From Dichetophora obliterata (lineage: Eukaryota; Arthropoda; Insecta; Diptera; Sciomyzidae), in the NCBI GenBank assembly GCA_963920525.1, contig OY986436.1, positions 91,785,868 through 91,849,867 on the forward strand: a DNA stretch of 64,000 nucleotides. The letters are read 5' to 3'. Shown one piece after another: positions 43,369 through 55,485 of the stretch. The stretch's first letter is position 1. Each line of letters starts with the position of its first letter. The notes under the pieces are model-generated. The model did no database searches. It saw nothing but the letters and a program-made list of their open reading frames with translations, and was not told where the DNA came from. The translations under genes were made by a program, and so were the position numbers.

Positions 43369-45703
43369 CAGAGAACTGCACAAGCCTACTTGAAGTTCAA
43401 GCTTTTTCAAGTACTTAAATTCAAGCACGTATCCAAGCTTGAAAAAGCAAGCTATAGCCAGCTTGCAAAAATACCAAACAGATACAAGCCATATTCATGC
43501 TTGCTCGTTGGCTTGGCTTGTTTCGGCTTACTTTGTCGGGTGGAAAGTTGAAAAGCTCAAAACGATCGGCAAAAGCTTGTAAGCTCGCAAGTATCCAAAT
43601 TATTGAATTAAAGCAAGTATCCAAAAATTCAATGAGCTTCTTTAGAGAGAGCTTAAGCGTAATAGGACTTTTAAGGATTCTGTGGACTCCGTGGTGTGAA
43701 GTTTTAGGATAAATGATTTCGAAGATGCTGTCAAACTTTAAAATTTAAGATGGCGGATAGAGTTGCCACCTAGATTTTTTTTATTTTTGCGAATTCTTGT
43801 AATTTTGATATTCTGACAACGGATTTGATTTCGAATATATTGTCACAGTTTTAAAATTTAAGATGGAGGTTAGGGTTGCCACCTAAATTTTTACCACAGT
43901 ATTGCCACCTAATAATATGTACTTTTAAAAGTTTTAAACATCATTTATCAGTGTTAAGGGGTCGCTGATTTCGAATCAAGGTCAGAATTTTAAATTTCAA
44001 TATGGTGGATAGGGTTGCCACCTTTGTTTTTTTTAGTTTTATGAATTCGGGGCTGGCAAAAAAAAAATGGTACACCAAAAATGGGTCGCTGAGTTCGAAT
44101 CCGTCGTCAGAATTTCAAAATTATAAAATCTTGAAATAATAGGGTTGCCACCTAATAATATATCTTTTCAACAGTTTTAAACGTCATTTTTTAGTGTTAA
44201 GGGGTCGCTGATTTTGAATCTAAGTTCAGAATTTTAAATTTCAATATGGTGGATAGGGTTGCCACCTTTATTTTTTGTAGTTTTATGAATTCGGGGCTGG
44301 CAAAAAAAAAAATGGTAAGCCAAAAATGGGTCGCTGAATCCGAATCCGTCGTCAGAATTTCAAAATTAAAAAATCTAACCTCTAACACTGATAAATGATG
44401 TTTAAAACTCTTAAAGATACATATTATTAGGTGGCAGCCCTATTATTTCAAAATTTTATAATTTTGAAATTCTGACGACGGATTCGGATTCAGCGACCCA
44501 TTTTTGGTGTACCATTTTTTTTTTGCCAGCCCCGAATTTATAAAACTACAAAAAATAAAGGTAGCAACCCTATCCACCATATTGAAATTTAAAATTCTGA
44601 CCTTAGATTCGAAATCAGCGACCCCTTAACACTAATAAATGACGTTTAAAACTGTTGAAAAGATATATTATTAGGTGGCAACCCTTTTGTTTCAAAATTT
44701 TATAATTTTGAAATTCTGACGACGGATTCGGATTCAGCGACGCATTTTTGGTGTACCATTTTTTTTTTTGTCAGCCCCGAATTCATAAAACTACAAAAAA
44801 TAAAGGTGGCAACCCTATCCACCATATTGAAATTTAAAATTCTGACTTTAGATTCGAAATCAGCGACCCCTTAACACTAATAAATGACGTTTAAAACTCT
44901 TAAACAGACATATTATTAGGTGGCAACCCTATTATTTCAAAATTTTATAATTTTGAAATTCTGACGACGGATTCGGACTCAGCGACCCATTTTTGGTGTA
45001 CCATTTTTTTTTGCCAGCCCCGAATTCATAAAACTAAAAAAAATAAAGGTGGCAACCCTATCCACCATCTTGAATTTGAAAATTCTGACCTTAGATTCGA
45101 AATCAGCGACCCCTTAACACTGATAAATGATGTTTATAACTTTTAAAAGTACATATTATTAGGTGGCAATACTGTGGTAAAAATTTAGGTGGCAACCCTA
45201 ACCTCCATCTTAAATTTTAAAACTGTGACAATATATTCGAAATCAAATCCGTTGTCAGAATATCAAAATTACAAGAATTCGCAAAAATAAAAAAAATCTA
45301 GGTGGCAACTCTATCCGCCATCTTAAATTTTAAAGTTTGACAGCATCTTCGAAATCATTTATCCTAAAACTTCACACCACGGAGTCCACAGAATCCTTAA
45401 AAGTCCTATTACGCTTAAGCTCTCTCTAAAGAAGCTCATTGAATTTTTGGATACTTGCTTTAATTCAATAATTTGGATACTTGCGAGGCTTACAAGCTTT
45501 TGCCGAAGGGCATCAAGCTTTCCATTGCTTGAAACTTCGTGCCGTTCGCTTATAAGCTAGAATAGGTGCAAGCTGTGCGTGGGCTTATTTATATTCAATT
45601 ACAAGCTTTGCTTGATTCAAAATTATCAAGCTCAAGCTAGCTTGAACTTGTATTTTAAGCAAGCGCTTGAAATAGACTTCAAGCAGGCTTGTGCAGTTCT
45701 CTG
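43369..45703. mobile_element. Giant foldback element with hAT-type termini
   Basis: The ends CAGAGAACTGCACAAGCC and GGCTTGTGCAGTTCTCTG are perfect inverted repeats. The arms remain complementary for about 1 kb inward (left 43369-44371, right 44386-45703). The outer arms are rich in CAAGCTTG-like words and the inner arms are built of tandem units of about 246 bp. The flanking 8-mers differ (GTACGCAC and GTGGTTAT), so there is no target duplication and the two sides probably come from different insertions. There is no coding capacity. Confidence 0.88.
43957..45117. repeat. 246-bp tandem units in both foldback arms
   Basis: Right arm: three direct units start at about 44386, 44630 and 44875, each with TATTATTAGGTGGCA, GACGACGGATTCGG, AGCGACCC, CCAGCCCCGAATT and CAGCGACCCCTTAA. 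Left arm: the same unit inverted, one full copy (about 43957-44204) and one partial (44205-44371). The copy numbers in the arms are thus unequal. Confidence 0.88.
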
Positions 45704-45954
45704 GTGGTTATGCTCTTTAGGTATTTTAAGTACACAATGATTAAACATTTTGAGATAAATACCGTTAGCTTACAAAATATAAAAAAATGCTGCGACAAAG
45801 TGATAGCCCATTATGATGGATTGAGTTCAGTAAGTGTAAGCAATCCTATTAAAAAACAAGTTCAGTTTTTAAAGTAAAGTTGCCAAGTAAAGTTGAAGTA
45901 GAAGTTGTTTTAAATCTTCATTTAAAAATTTGAAAATTAGTGAAATCGTAAAAA

Positions 45955-46690
45955 AATTAAGTCTTTAGCAGTGGATTTCCAAGAGTGCTTCAAATTCTTA
46001 CCTCACTGCCAGAAAAATTGCTGAAAAAGCTGGAGTGAAAACACATGTCCGCAATGTGCAAAGGATTGAAAAAAATAAACTACTATTAAACTCAAACAAT
46101 TACAAAGGAAACCGTCACTTACAGCGAAGCATCGAGCAGCAATATTGAAGTTTACTGAAGATCACTTTTAGTGGAGAAAATGATGGCGCTGTGTAACAAT
46201 CACTTTCGAAAAAAATGTAATGTAGACGATCCGGATGGTGTGTCTTTTTTTCAAATATTTGAGGAAGAAAGAGCGTATCTTTAGTCGTAAACACGGGAGT
46301 AGATGAGTAATGGTATGGGCTGAGGTATTGGCCATTGTGGAAGGACTGAAATTAAGTGTGTTCCCACAAGAATGAATCGCCAAGTTTATCTTAATTTAAT
46401 TGATAATAAAATAGCTAATGGTTTGTCACAATAAAATAAAACTTCATTAATATTTCAACAAAAAAATCGTCTGTGCATACAACAAGAACAGTAAAATTCC
46501 TAGGAGAACAGGATATTGAAATATTGGAGTGGCCCGCACGATCAACTGACCTGAACATTATTGAAAACTGTAAGTGCTACCTTGCAAGGGAAGTTTATGC
46601 CGATAATAGTCAATATAATACCATTCAGGAACTTAAAAATAGCATAATTTCGAAATGGTAAGCGATACCAAGAAAATACATCAAAAAACT
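45955..46690 (+). pseudogene. Tc3-like transposase remnant
   Basis: Broken frames keep family blocks in order: TARKIAEKAGVKTHVRNVQR (DNA binding), NHFRKKCNVDDPDG, and then the catalytic end in the frame 46473-46661 with TVKFLGEQDIEILEWPARS, TDLNIIEN and REVYADNSQYNTIQELK. The block around DLNIIEN matches the D-PxxNPIE catalytic motif of Tc1/Tc3 enzymes. Stops and frameshifts occur throughout. The C-terminus ends where the piggyBac TTAA begins. Confidence 0.85.
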
Positions 46691-47126
46691 TGTTTAACCC
46701 TATTACTGCCAGGCTGTGACTGTGGGTCACTACCGAATTTCGAACGAAAACACGTTTAATAGCAAAATCAGTTTAATGTATTTTATTATTGGTCACAACG
46801 TTATTGTTATACACAATAAATTTTATTATGTTTTGATAATATTAACTTATTACACATAGTATTGAAAAATATCATTAACTGCCAAGTAGTGACTCTAAGA
46901 CACTACAACGACGATCTAAGGTGTTAGCTTCTGCTCGAGTAAAAATTATTTTGCATATTATTTATTCATGTTGAAACATGATTTGTCAAGGCAGAATATT
47001 TGCATTGATGATTTGGAAGTAAATAAAATCATTTTTGTATTGCATAGATACAAGTACACAGGATATACAATAGTTATTATCAGAACAATATTCAGTAGTT
47101 ATAAAATTATTATTTTTACTAGAAGC

Positions 47127-48225
47127 ATGTCTGGAGCTAGAAGAACAAGACATCTAACGGATGCAGAAACTAGAAACGCTATGGAAGAGGAAGATGATTA
47201 AAGTTAATTGGAAGACACTGCTGAAGATTGTTATGAATCTTACATATCAGATAGTGAAATAGATATTTTGGAAACTGCGCCCGAATCAGAGGATGAAATA
47301 AGCACCAAATCTGCTGAAGAAAGTGAAGGTGGGCACAATAATGATGAAACATTTATCGGCAGAGATAGAGAAGAGTGGTCTTCAATTCCACCAAATTTTC
47401 AAGGCCAAGCCCCAGTACAAAACATCATCCGAGGCAAAGTAAGTGTAATAGTGTTACGACCTGGAAAACATCGATTGTGGATGCTTTTTTCTCTATACTT
47501 CACTGATGGACGGGGATCTACTAAAATAAACATAGTGAGCAAATGAAAGATGACCGATATGTTGGAAACTCAAGCGTTCATAGGACTTTTGACCGATGCT
47601 GGATCATGCTGACAATGTGCCACGTCTTTTGAAGAATTAAGGGAACCTTTATTTGGAAGTCCAAATTACCGGGTCTGTGTTTTGAAAAATAGATTTGTTG
47701 CACTGTTACGGCATTTGCGTTTTGATAACAAATCACTACGATCAACTCGCATACCAAAAGATAAATTGGCGCCAATTAGGGATATTTGGAATATTATTAA
47801 AAGAGAATTGCGACCGGGTTGTAATTTTACAAAAGATGAACAATTAGTATCCTTAAGAGGTAGGGTATCATTCTGCCAGTATATGCCTTCTAAGCATATA
47901 GGGATTATGTAATATGGAAAGAAAATTTAGTGGATTTTCGATTTTTCAGCACCAGTTACCCGCTATATGGCATTCCATAGCTCGGAAAAGAAGAAACGAG
48001 CCGCATAATTAAGCTCCCTACTCAAGTTGTCGAGATGATATGTAAACCTTTTGAAAGGACAAGCAGCTAAATTCCCTGAAAGAAATTTTTTTAATGAACT
48101 CGCAAAAGACTTAGTCCTTTCAAAAAACGGCGTCGAAGTAAGATGTTTTTGTCGAAATCGAACGTGCTTTGAATGCATAAACAGTAAAATCAAAGAAGAG
48201 AAGACAGTATTACTGATTCCCTTAT
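47127..48225 (+). pseudogene. piggyBac-like transposase remnant
   Basis: It starts at ATG 47127 (MSGARRTRHLTDAETRNAME), with an acidic N-terminal region as in the family, a stop at 47199, then an SDSEIDILETAPESEDE stretch. Domain blocks follow in shifted frames: ETQAFIGLLTDAG, NRFVALLRHLRFDN, DKLAPIRDIW, and DEQLVSLRGR...QYMPSK, which contains the first catalytic Asp region. The Cys-rich C-terminus is readable at about 48140-48180 (CFCRNRTCFEC). It cannot encode an active enzyme. Confidence 0.85.
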
Positions 48226-48359
48226 GAAAAAGGACAATCTTCTTAGCAATACTGTGGTATAAGTCAGAAATCCGTCAGTAACAATTCCATCCTTATTTAT
48301 TAAATTGTTTTTGCAGTAAATATATTCACTAATGTACGATATTAAGTGGCTTTAAGTAA

Positions 48360-49307
48360 CCTGCAGTGAAAAATATTACTAGTTATGAATTTAACTAGTT
48401 AACTTAGTAGTCCCCATCGCCCTTGTCTGATGAACGGTTTGGATTTTATGCTGAAAAACGCACCAAAATTTTCAAACCCTTATTTCTCTGAAAATATACT
48501 AGCACAAAGGTGCCTCAAATTAAACCAGTATAAAGCCTACATCCCTGTTCTGGCAGCTTAACTAAGCTCACCACATTAACAAAATAGTTAATATTAACAA
48601 TTTGTTAAAGTTTCGTATTCTGCTGCAAATTTTTAAGCTCTTTTCCTTACAATTTTGTTAATAACAGAAAGAGTCTTAACAACGAATGAAATGTATGTGC
48701 TTAGATAGAAAATTGTTGTGAAAATAATAAAAAATACAAATTATAATATTATATTGAGTTTAAATACATTAAACTGAAAAATGGCAGAATTTTTTACTTA
48801 TTTTAAGTGTTGATAATGAAATCTTTCAGCAGCCGTGGCAAATTTTTCAAGCGCTTGCAAAGTCACAAGCTGCACTCGAAGCATCTGTTTATATAGCGTA
48901 TCTCTTCTTTCCATAGGCATATCGATTTTCACCATGCATGGTGAACTTTAAAAGCTTTTTAAGCTTTTATGTTGTTAATGATTTTTAAGAATACCAACAT
49001 TTACATAACATAACAATCAGCTTAACAAGAGCTCCTTAACTATTTCTTGTTAAGCTAACAACCAGAATAGGGCTGCTAGTCTCGATTATACTAGTATTTT
49101 TCTGGTTTAAAAGTTACTACTATCACAACTGTTCAAGTTATGTCAGTAAAAATACTATCTCAATTCATATCGAGAATAAGACAATTGCCTTTTCCTATGA
49201 CATCAACACAGGAAACTAACCAGTTTGCGCAATGTGAAAAGCGTTTGAGCTGAACTAGTACAGGTATTTTTTGACCTCGTATATTAACTAGTAGGCTTCA
49301 CTGCAGG
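48360..49307. mobile_element. Small element with CCTGCAGTGAA ends
   Basis: CCTGCAGTGAA at 48360 and TTCACTGCAGG ending at 49307 are perfect 11-bp inverted ends, each followed inward by ACTAGTTA-type words. Most of the interior is the MITE copy at 48543-49072; without it the element is about 420 bp. No clear target duplication is seen, so the class is open. Confidence 0.6.
48543..49072 (+). mobile_element. MITE Y, copy 1 (CCCTATTCTGG ends)
   Basis: 530 bp bounded by CCCTGTTCTGG and CCAGAATAGGG. It contains TTAACAAAATAGTTAATATT, CAAGCGCTTGCAAAGTCACA and CACCATGCATGGTG. It is nearly identical, in inverse orientation, to 49388-49922. Confidence 0.85.
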
Positions 49308-49387
49308 GTAGCACATATAAAGTTTTAATTTTTTTTTTCAATAAAACAAATTAATTCTCCATATATTTTGCATTAGTGTCTCTAAAA

Positions 49388-49922
49388 GCCCTATTCTGGT
49401 TGTTATCTTAACAAGAAATAGTTAAGGAGCTCTTGTTAAGCTGATTGTTATGTTATGTAAATGTTGGTATACTTAAAAATCATTAACAACATAAAAGCTT
49501 AAAAAGCTTTTAAAGTTCACCATGCATGGTGAAAATTGATTTGCCTATTGAAAGAAGAGATGCGCTATATAATAAACAAATGCTACGAGTGCAGCTTGTG
49601 ACTTTGCAAGCGCTTGAAAAATTTGCCACGGCTACTGAAAGATTTCATTATCAACACTTAAAATAAGTAAAAAATGCTTCAATTTTTCAGTTTAATGTAT
49701 TTAAACTCAATATTATACTATAATTTGTATTTTTTTATTATTTTCACAACAATTTTCTATCTAAGCACATACATTTCATTCGTTGTTAAGACTCTTTCTA
49801 TTTTTAACAAAATTGTAAGGAAAAGAGCTTTTAAATTTGCAGCAGAATACGAAACCTTAACAAATTGTTAATATTAACTATTTTGTTAATGTGGTGAGCT
49901 TAGTTAAGCTGCCAGAATAGGG
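49388..49922 (-). mobile_element. MITE Y, copy 2 (inverted)
   Basis: 535 bp bounded by CCCTATTCTGG and CCAGAATAGGG, about 95% or more similar by eye to copy 1 in reverse complement. The two copies are 315 bp apart, giving a large potential hairpin. Confidence 0.85.
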
Positions 49923-50180
49923 CTGTAAGTCACTACGTGGTAGTTTAAGTTAGCCAAATAGCATGGCAGTTATTGGGGTAATCACTACCAAATTACGATA
50001 TTGAAGTTTTGAAAACAAACGGAGGCTCCACTCAATACTAAATACTCATATTATAAAAATTAAAACTAGATTTCTTATAATTTTTTACTTTTGAAAAATA
50101 TTGTGCTATCTTTTTGTCGTACTGAATATGGTTTTGTTTTTTTCTGAACAAGTTCGATTTTTAAATGAAATTTCTATATA

Positions 50181-50952
50181 TGGGTATTTCCACAGGAAAG
50201 TCTACCGTGACCAAAAAATTAAAACTTATTAAAAACTTATTATTTTATGATATTATCTAAGAAAAACATTTTAATTTTATTAGTTTTAGCAATTTGTACA
50301 TAAAATTATTAACCATGATGATCACATCGTCTGCACTGTTTCACAAATGTAGTTTTTCTTTTTCGTAAGTGTTTAGTAAATGTTTCGTAAACATTTTTGT
50401 TTTAGTAAAAATGGAAGGCATTGGCTAAAGATAATGAAAAAATGGTTGATGCAATTAAAGGACAATATATTGAATTTGTTTTTAATTACTAAATTACATA
50501 ATTACTTAACTACCTAATTACTTAATTACCCAATTAAAGTGCAATGGAAAAAACTGTCCCGTGCGACCTGTCCCGTGCGACCGAGCTTAATATTTAATTA
50601 AGAAATAAGTGTTAAATATTATTGGGTAAAATAAAAGCAATTTAAAAGAAACAACAATGCACAACATCCATAAAATAAACTCTTTGAAATATTCCCTCAG
50701 ACTTCGCTGAATTTGGCGCTTGAGTTGTTGTCCTCGAAAAAAACTTCCGTTTTTTGTCCCGTGCGACCCCCGTTGTTTTTAGCAATTATTTTGAAAAGGA
50801 AAAATTACCGATAATCAACCTTAGCACCACTTATAGAGCTTACTATGAGTTATAAGTTAAGACCATTATCAAAATATAAATCCGTGTTATTACTAATTTT
50901 CTTTCACTTTAACTGCGTACGACTGTCCCGTGCGACACCATGGAAATGCCCA
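50181..50952 (+). mobile_element. TA-flanked element with GTCCCGTGCGAC repeats
   Basis: The termini TGGGTATTTCCA and TGGAAATGCCCA are inverted with one mismatch, with TA outside each. The interior carries the direct word CTGTCCCGTGCGAC at 50554, 50568 (back to back), about 50755 and 50923, plus a diverged copy near 50203 (GTCTACCGTGACC). It is non-coding. Repeated subterminal and internal words suggest transposase-binding sites; the family is not known to me. Confidence 0.78.
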
Positions 50953-52493
50953 TATTTTAATTTTGTTTTTAAATGTAAGGTCCCTTCGAAAAATAAGGCC
51001 CAAGCCTTAACAAGGCCCGATTTCTAGTACGCACATTTATTGCATTCCCTGCAAAATTATTTTTTGCACATTTAAACATGTTCATGCAAAAAAAATTACT
51101 TCGATTGCACATCTGTGAAGTGAGTGACAGTCGAACGAAGTCAGCGGTAGCGTCAACAACGTGGTTGATGTAATATTGTGCTCGCAGTAAAAGTCCGTTA
51201 TTTTACGAATTAACTGTTGCCTATGTCCAGCTTTGAATTAAAAATCAAGAGAGGTATTTTAACGAAAACAAAAAGGTTAATTGATCAAATGTAACTGTAA
51301 ATTGAAACTGATTTGGAAGATAAGCAAATAAAAAAACCAATTTATTGTGCTTAAAGATTTTTTTCGACATGAAATTGAGTTAAGCAAATTTCCCACAGGA
51401 AAATAATTTTGCTTTTCTTCAATAAGCTGTGAATTTCATGTTTTGCAACAACTATAACAAAATATATCAAAAAGACCGTTCACAATTGATAGAAAAATTT
51501 TAAAATTTTTTACAAAATCACAAATTTCCAAAGTACACGAGATTGTGAATTGCTCTACTAAAAAACAAGCGCATTAATGTCCGTGATTTTGTTAGATTGT
51601 TGTTGTTGTTTTGAAGAATGATCAATATTAGATCAATAGCATAAAATCCGTAATCACAAGGAAGAATGACTAAACTCAAGCTATCGTAAAAAAAGCGATA
51701 AGCCATTTTCTTTATTGCCTTATTGTCTTTATTTGAAGGATGAAGGGAAATATTACACATAATAGAGTATCACTTATGTATGCACATATTTCGTTTGCAA
51801 CGGTTCATATTTTTCGGAAAAAAGGTCGAAGTTACTGCAATAAAAATATCGTTTTTTTCGATACTATGAGTTCAATCATTTTTCCTTGCGACCACAGAAA
51901 TAGTCATTTAAATAATTGCACATTACAAAAAAAAGGTGAATGTCTTGCAGTTTAAGCTAATATCATATATATATAACTTGTACATGCCTTCTTATGTAGC
52001 TGCGTTTAATGAAAATAAAATTGAATTTTTTTGAAAAAAAAAATTTTTTTAAAAAAATACCGTATTATACATCTTCGAATTATACATCAAAATTTTGCCG
52101 TAAAATCCTTCAAAATACGAAATTAACACAATCAAAAACTTCTTCCTCATGCTCTTGTAACGCGGGGTTATGTGAGTTAAAGTTATCAAATTTTCGAAAA
52201 ATTTTTAATCAAATTCAGATGGAAAATTTTATTAGCTTTTAAATAAGTATATATTGATAAAAATTGTTTTATTAGCTTCGAAGTTATATGCAAAATACTG
52301 AAGAAGAAATATCTGGTTTTTTCGACAAAATGAATTTTTAACCAAAAAGCCTTTAAGCTGATTGCGCGACTATTTACCGTTAGTTTATCAACTAAACTGT
52401 AATATACCAAAATTCATGTTTTCAAGAGTAGCATCACGTGTTCCTGGAACTTTTCGAAAAAGTCAAAAAAATGGGACGGTCTAATATATATAT
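50953..52493. other. Intergenic, nothing recognised
   Basis: AT-rich sequence with short chance frames and long A and T runs; ends in (TA)n before the next palindrome. Confidence 0.4.
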
Positions 52494-53511
52494 TAGGGCG
52501 GGTCGATTTATTTTTCGACAATTTCCCTATGATTTCCGTATTCTATGGGTTATTCCATGAAAATTTGCCAAAGGAACCATACCTCTATCGTTAAAATCGA
52601 GTCCCCTAATTTTTGTTGTTAGATTTTTTCCCAAATTGACGTTCGTATGAAATATTACCTACACGTTCACATCCATAACTCAAAAACTATCGATCGAGTT
52701 TAGTCGCCAGTAGGCGCGTTGGAAAGGTGAGATCATTTTGATCAATTTACAAAAAAAAAATCTCCAACATTGGCCCAACGGTTCAAAAGTTACGGGCTTT
52801 TTTGTCCAAATTTTGGAGCATTTTTCCATTTTTTTCATGATTTTGTCCAAATTCCGTTACACATTCAAGGAACGGAAAGACATGTCCAATTGCTAGCTGC
52901 CACTGCTAAACGAGTTGCAGGAAAGAATGTAGAAGGCGCTGTGGCGACGACATTAGAGAGCCGTACGAAAACACCAAGACTTGAAAGCAAACAAGACTTT
53001 CAGAAAAAATAATGTTTTTTTTTCACATTTTATCTTTAACTACACTCAAATTGAATATTTTTTTTGATAATAGGTTGATAGATACTTTATTATCTCTTAA
53101 TTTGAATTTTTGTAGAAAAAAAATAAAAAGGGGAAAAAAAATCAAAAAGTTGGTTTTATGTGTTATTTTGTTTTAGCAATATCGCATGAATTAATCAACC
53201 GAATTCGATAAATTTGGGCTTAAACTCTTCGTTTTGAATTGTAAATTGAATTAAATAATGGATTGAGGCAAAAAAATGGCCATGAAAGTAATATTCTTGG
53301 ACAAAATCATGAAAAAAATGGAAAAATGGTCCAAAATTTGGACATAAATTCCCGTAACTTTTGAACTTTTTACCAACAAAAAGTAGGGGACTCGATTTTA
53401 ACGATAGAGGTGTGGTTCCTTCGGCAAATTTTCATGGAATAACCCATAGAATACGGAAATCATAGGGAAATTGGTGAATTTTTTCACTCCCTACAAATCG
53501 ACCCGCCCTAA
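52494..53511. mobile_element. TTAGGGCGGGTC palindrome, complete
   Basis: TTAGGGCGGGTCGATTT at left and AAATCGACCCGCCCTAA at right open arms that stay complementary for about 130 bp (ATTTCCCTATGATTTCCGTA, CATGAAAATTTGCC, CTATCGTTAAAATCGAGTCC). A diverged inner pair (TGGACAAAATCATGAAAAAA near 53300 against its complement near 52840) shows that the symmetry goes deeper. (TA)n flanks both ends. No coding content. Confidence 0.87.
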
Positions 53512-54009
53512 TATATATATATGCATTTTTTTTTTTAAAAAGCTACAAGATTGCTAGGTTTTTCTATCATTCCAAATGCTATCAAGTACTTGTAACCGTA
53601 CAAAGTTGTCACCCTGTAGACAAAATATAAGTTTTGAAATTTGTATGGCTTATCATGTTTTGCAATAAGCCCTTTAATGACTTTCATTTTTGAAGCATGT
53701 TAGTTTTTCTAATATATTGTACGAGTATATGAGAGCTTATTTATTAAAGGGCTTTAAGTAATTACCATACGACATACTCGTACAATATTTGTACATATAT
53801 ACATGCATACATAAACACATATATTATTATTTTAGGTTTAACTTATATGTAAAGTTTACTGTTACACCAGTTGCTGTAATCGGACAACAATGAAAAACTT
53901 TAAGTTCGTTCACACAAAAAAAGGAAGGTCCTTGTTGACACACCGCAATAAATACAACAATAGCTGGAATAATACATACACGCCACAATACATTGATTAG
54001 GAACGAAGG
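53512..54009 (-). CDS. Possible host exon with a membrane segment (uncertain)
   Basis: On the minus strand an AG acceptor at 54010-54011 opens PSFLINVLWRVCIIPAIVVFIA, a plausible transmembrane helix, in phase 0 with the candidate exon at 54614-54809. A GTGTGT follows FIA and could be a donor; otherwise the frame runs to a stop at 53827. No family is recognised. The exon would be only about 70 nt if the donor is used. The rest of this interval shows nothing. Confidence 0.22.
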
Positions 54010-54613
54010 CTGACGAATATATTTATATTTCAAATTAGAGAAAAACAAAACCAGCCAACCACCTGCGTTTTACTACATTTTTTCCATTTTGTACTATACG
54101 AGCTCGGACTGGAATCGGTACATCTGGTTGTAAACAACTGTAGCTCTGGACTCATCACGTTGCTGGAAGGACGGACCGTACGAAACAATCAAGTACCAAA
54201 GGATTTACTAAAATAATGAAAACAACAACAGAGAAAGAAGCATTGCAGTAAACGAACGTTATACGAGTATATTTCACAGACACAAGCAACTTCCAATCCG
54301 AGTACATCGAGGGAGTCAATGAGTCGTTAATTGCTGGAATCCATTAAATATTAATCATGCATTAAAACTGCAGTTCGACTGGCCGGTATGGTAAAAGCCA
54401 CGATTTGTCATTCATGTTTTTTAGTTCGATTCCAGAAGTGTGCGATACTCAACGTGATAAATATTCCTGTCGACTAAATTCAATAGATAACAGTGAAACT
54501 TGTTCTCGTATCTAATATATTAATTCGTTAAATTAATTTGTGTGAATACTTTTTAGTTCCGTTCAATAATGCGACTTAAGATAGATACATATGTGCAAAT
54601 CGTAAACACTTAC

Positions 54614-54809
54614 ATGCGTTGCGGAGAATGGAGTACCCAAGAGAACTTTTAAGTTCGTTTTAAATAAATACCTAACGGAGTTTTTTAAAATTTCATGTGG
54701 AGTGAATAGTTTATAGAAATAATAAATAAAATAGAGAAAATTAACCACAGATTCTGCTATATTGGCTACCGAATGGATAATGGGTATTTGCTTAGACACA
54801 GGTAGGTAT
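54614..54809 (-). CDS. Possible host exon, membrane-protein-like (uncertain)
   Basis: The acceptor AG (54810-54811, minus strand) and a consensus donor GTAAGT (54608-54613) bound 196 nt, open in one frame. It contains SVANIAESVVNFLYFIYY, a hydrophobic segment, followed by a basic stretch. The exon ends in phase 0, matching the downstream candidate. The two together would give a small multi-pass protein, but I know of no family match and no start codon exon is seen. Confidence 0.25.
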
Positions 54810-55485
54810 CTGACTAATGATTCATAAAGTATTTCGGGCTTGGCTTCAGGTTAGGTTATGAAAATGAAATATGGAACGAAAAAATGGAATATTTATTTAC
54901 GGTAGAAATATTTATGGCTAGCTTTAAAAGGCTTGTACATTAGGGCGAATCGAAAAATTTAGATCGTATTCTAAGAGGTCTCAAAAGTTGCATTGGGTGG
55001 TTAAGATCTCTCAAAAAAATTTTAGAATAAAAGGATCTCTTCCTATCCCGCAAGGACAAAGTTGTTTTTTGAGAAAAACAGTAAAAAATTACGATCACAA
55101 AGTGATTTAATTTTTGTGAGAAAAACTACATATGTCTTAATGCGGTAGTAAATATAGACTTTAACTAACAATGTTTTGGCTACCATGATACCACTCTCGA
55201 TTTTTACCCACAAGGTCCTGGGTGAAGGATATTCGAATCTAAAGGTACTCTCGAGACAGCAAATATCTTTAAAAGTTATCTGATTGTCTAAATTTGGGCG
55301 ATTTTGATTAGAGTGTTGACGTTTTCCTTAAATTTGGCGAATTAATAATTTGCAAACAATAGTTGTTAAGAAGTGTTTTAATGAAATCATAACCATAAAG
55401 GATATATGAACAAAATTGCTACATTTCATGCTTGAAGTAATTTTTTTTAATATCAAAACAGATTGCAAATAAATAAATATATATA

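Larger units (their letters stand above)
46698..49977 (+). mobile_element. piggyBac-like element, degenerate and invaded
   Basis: The left terminus CCCTATTACTGCCA follows TTAA at 46694-46697. The right terminus GGCAGTTATTGGG ends at 49977, followed by GTAA, read as a changed TTAA. CCY ends with TTAA are the piggyBac signature, and a transposase remnant lies inside. About 1.5 kb of its length is younger insertions (48360-49307 and 49388-49922). It sits at the end of the Tc3-like remnant. Confidence 0.85.

Noticed and set aside
43072..43428. Full 118-codon frame as one protein
   Set aside because: Its first about 20 codons come from the foldback arm; only the part from VRTIGKIM onward is mariner transposase.
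43361..45711. 8-bp target duplication around the giant foldback
   Set aside because: The flanking 8-mers GTACGCAC and GTGGTTAT do not match.
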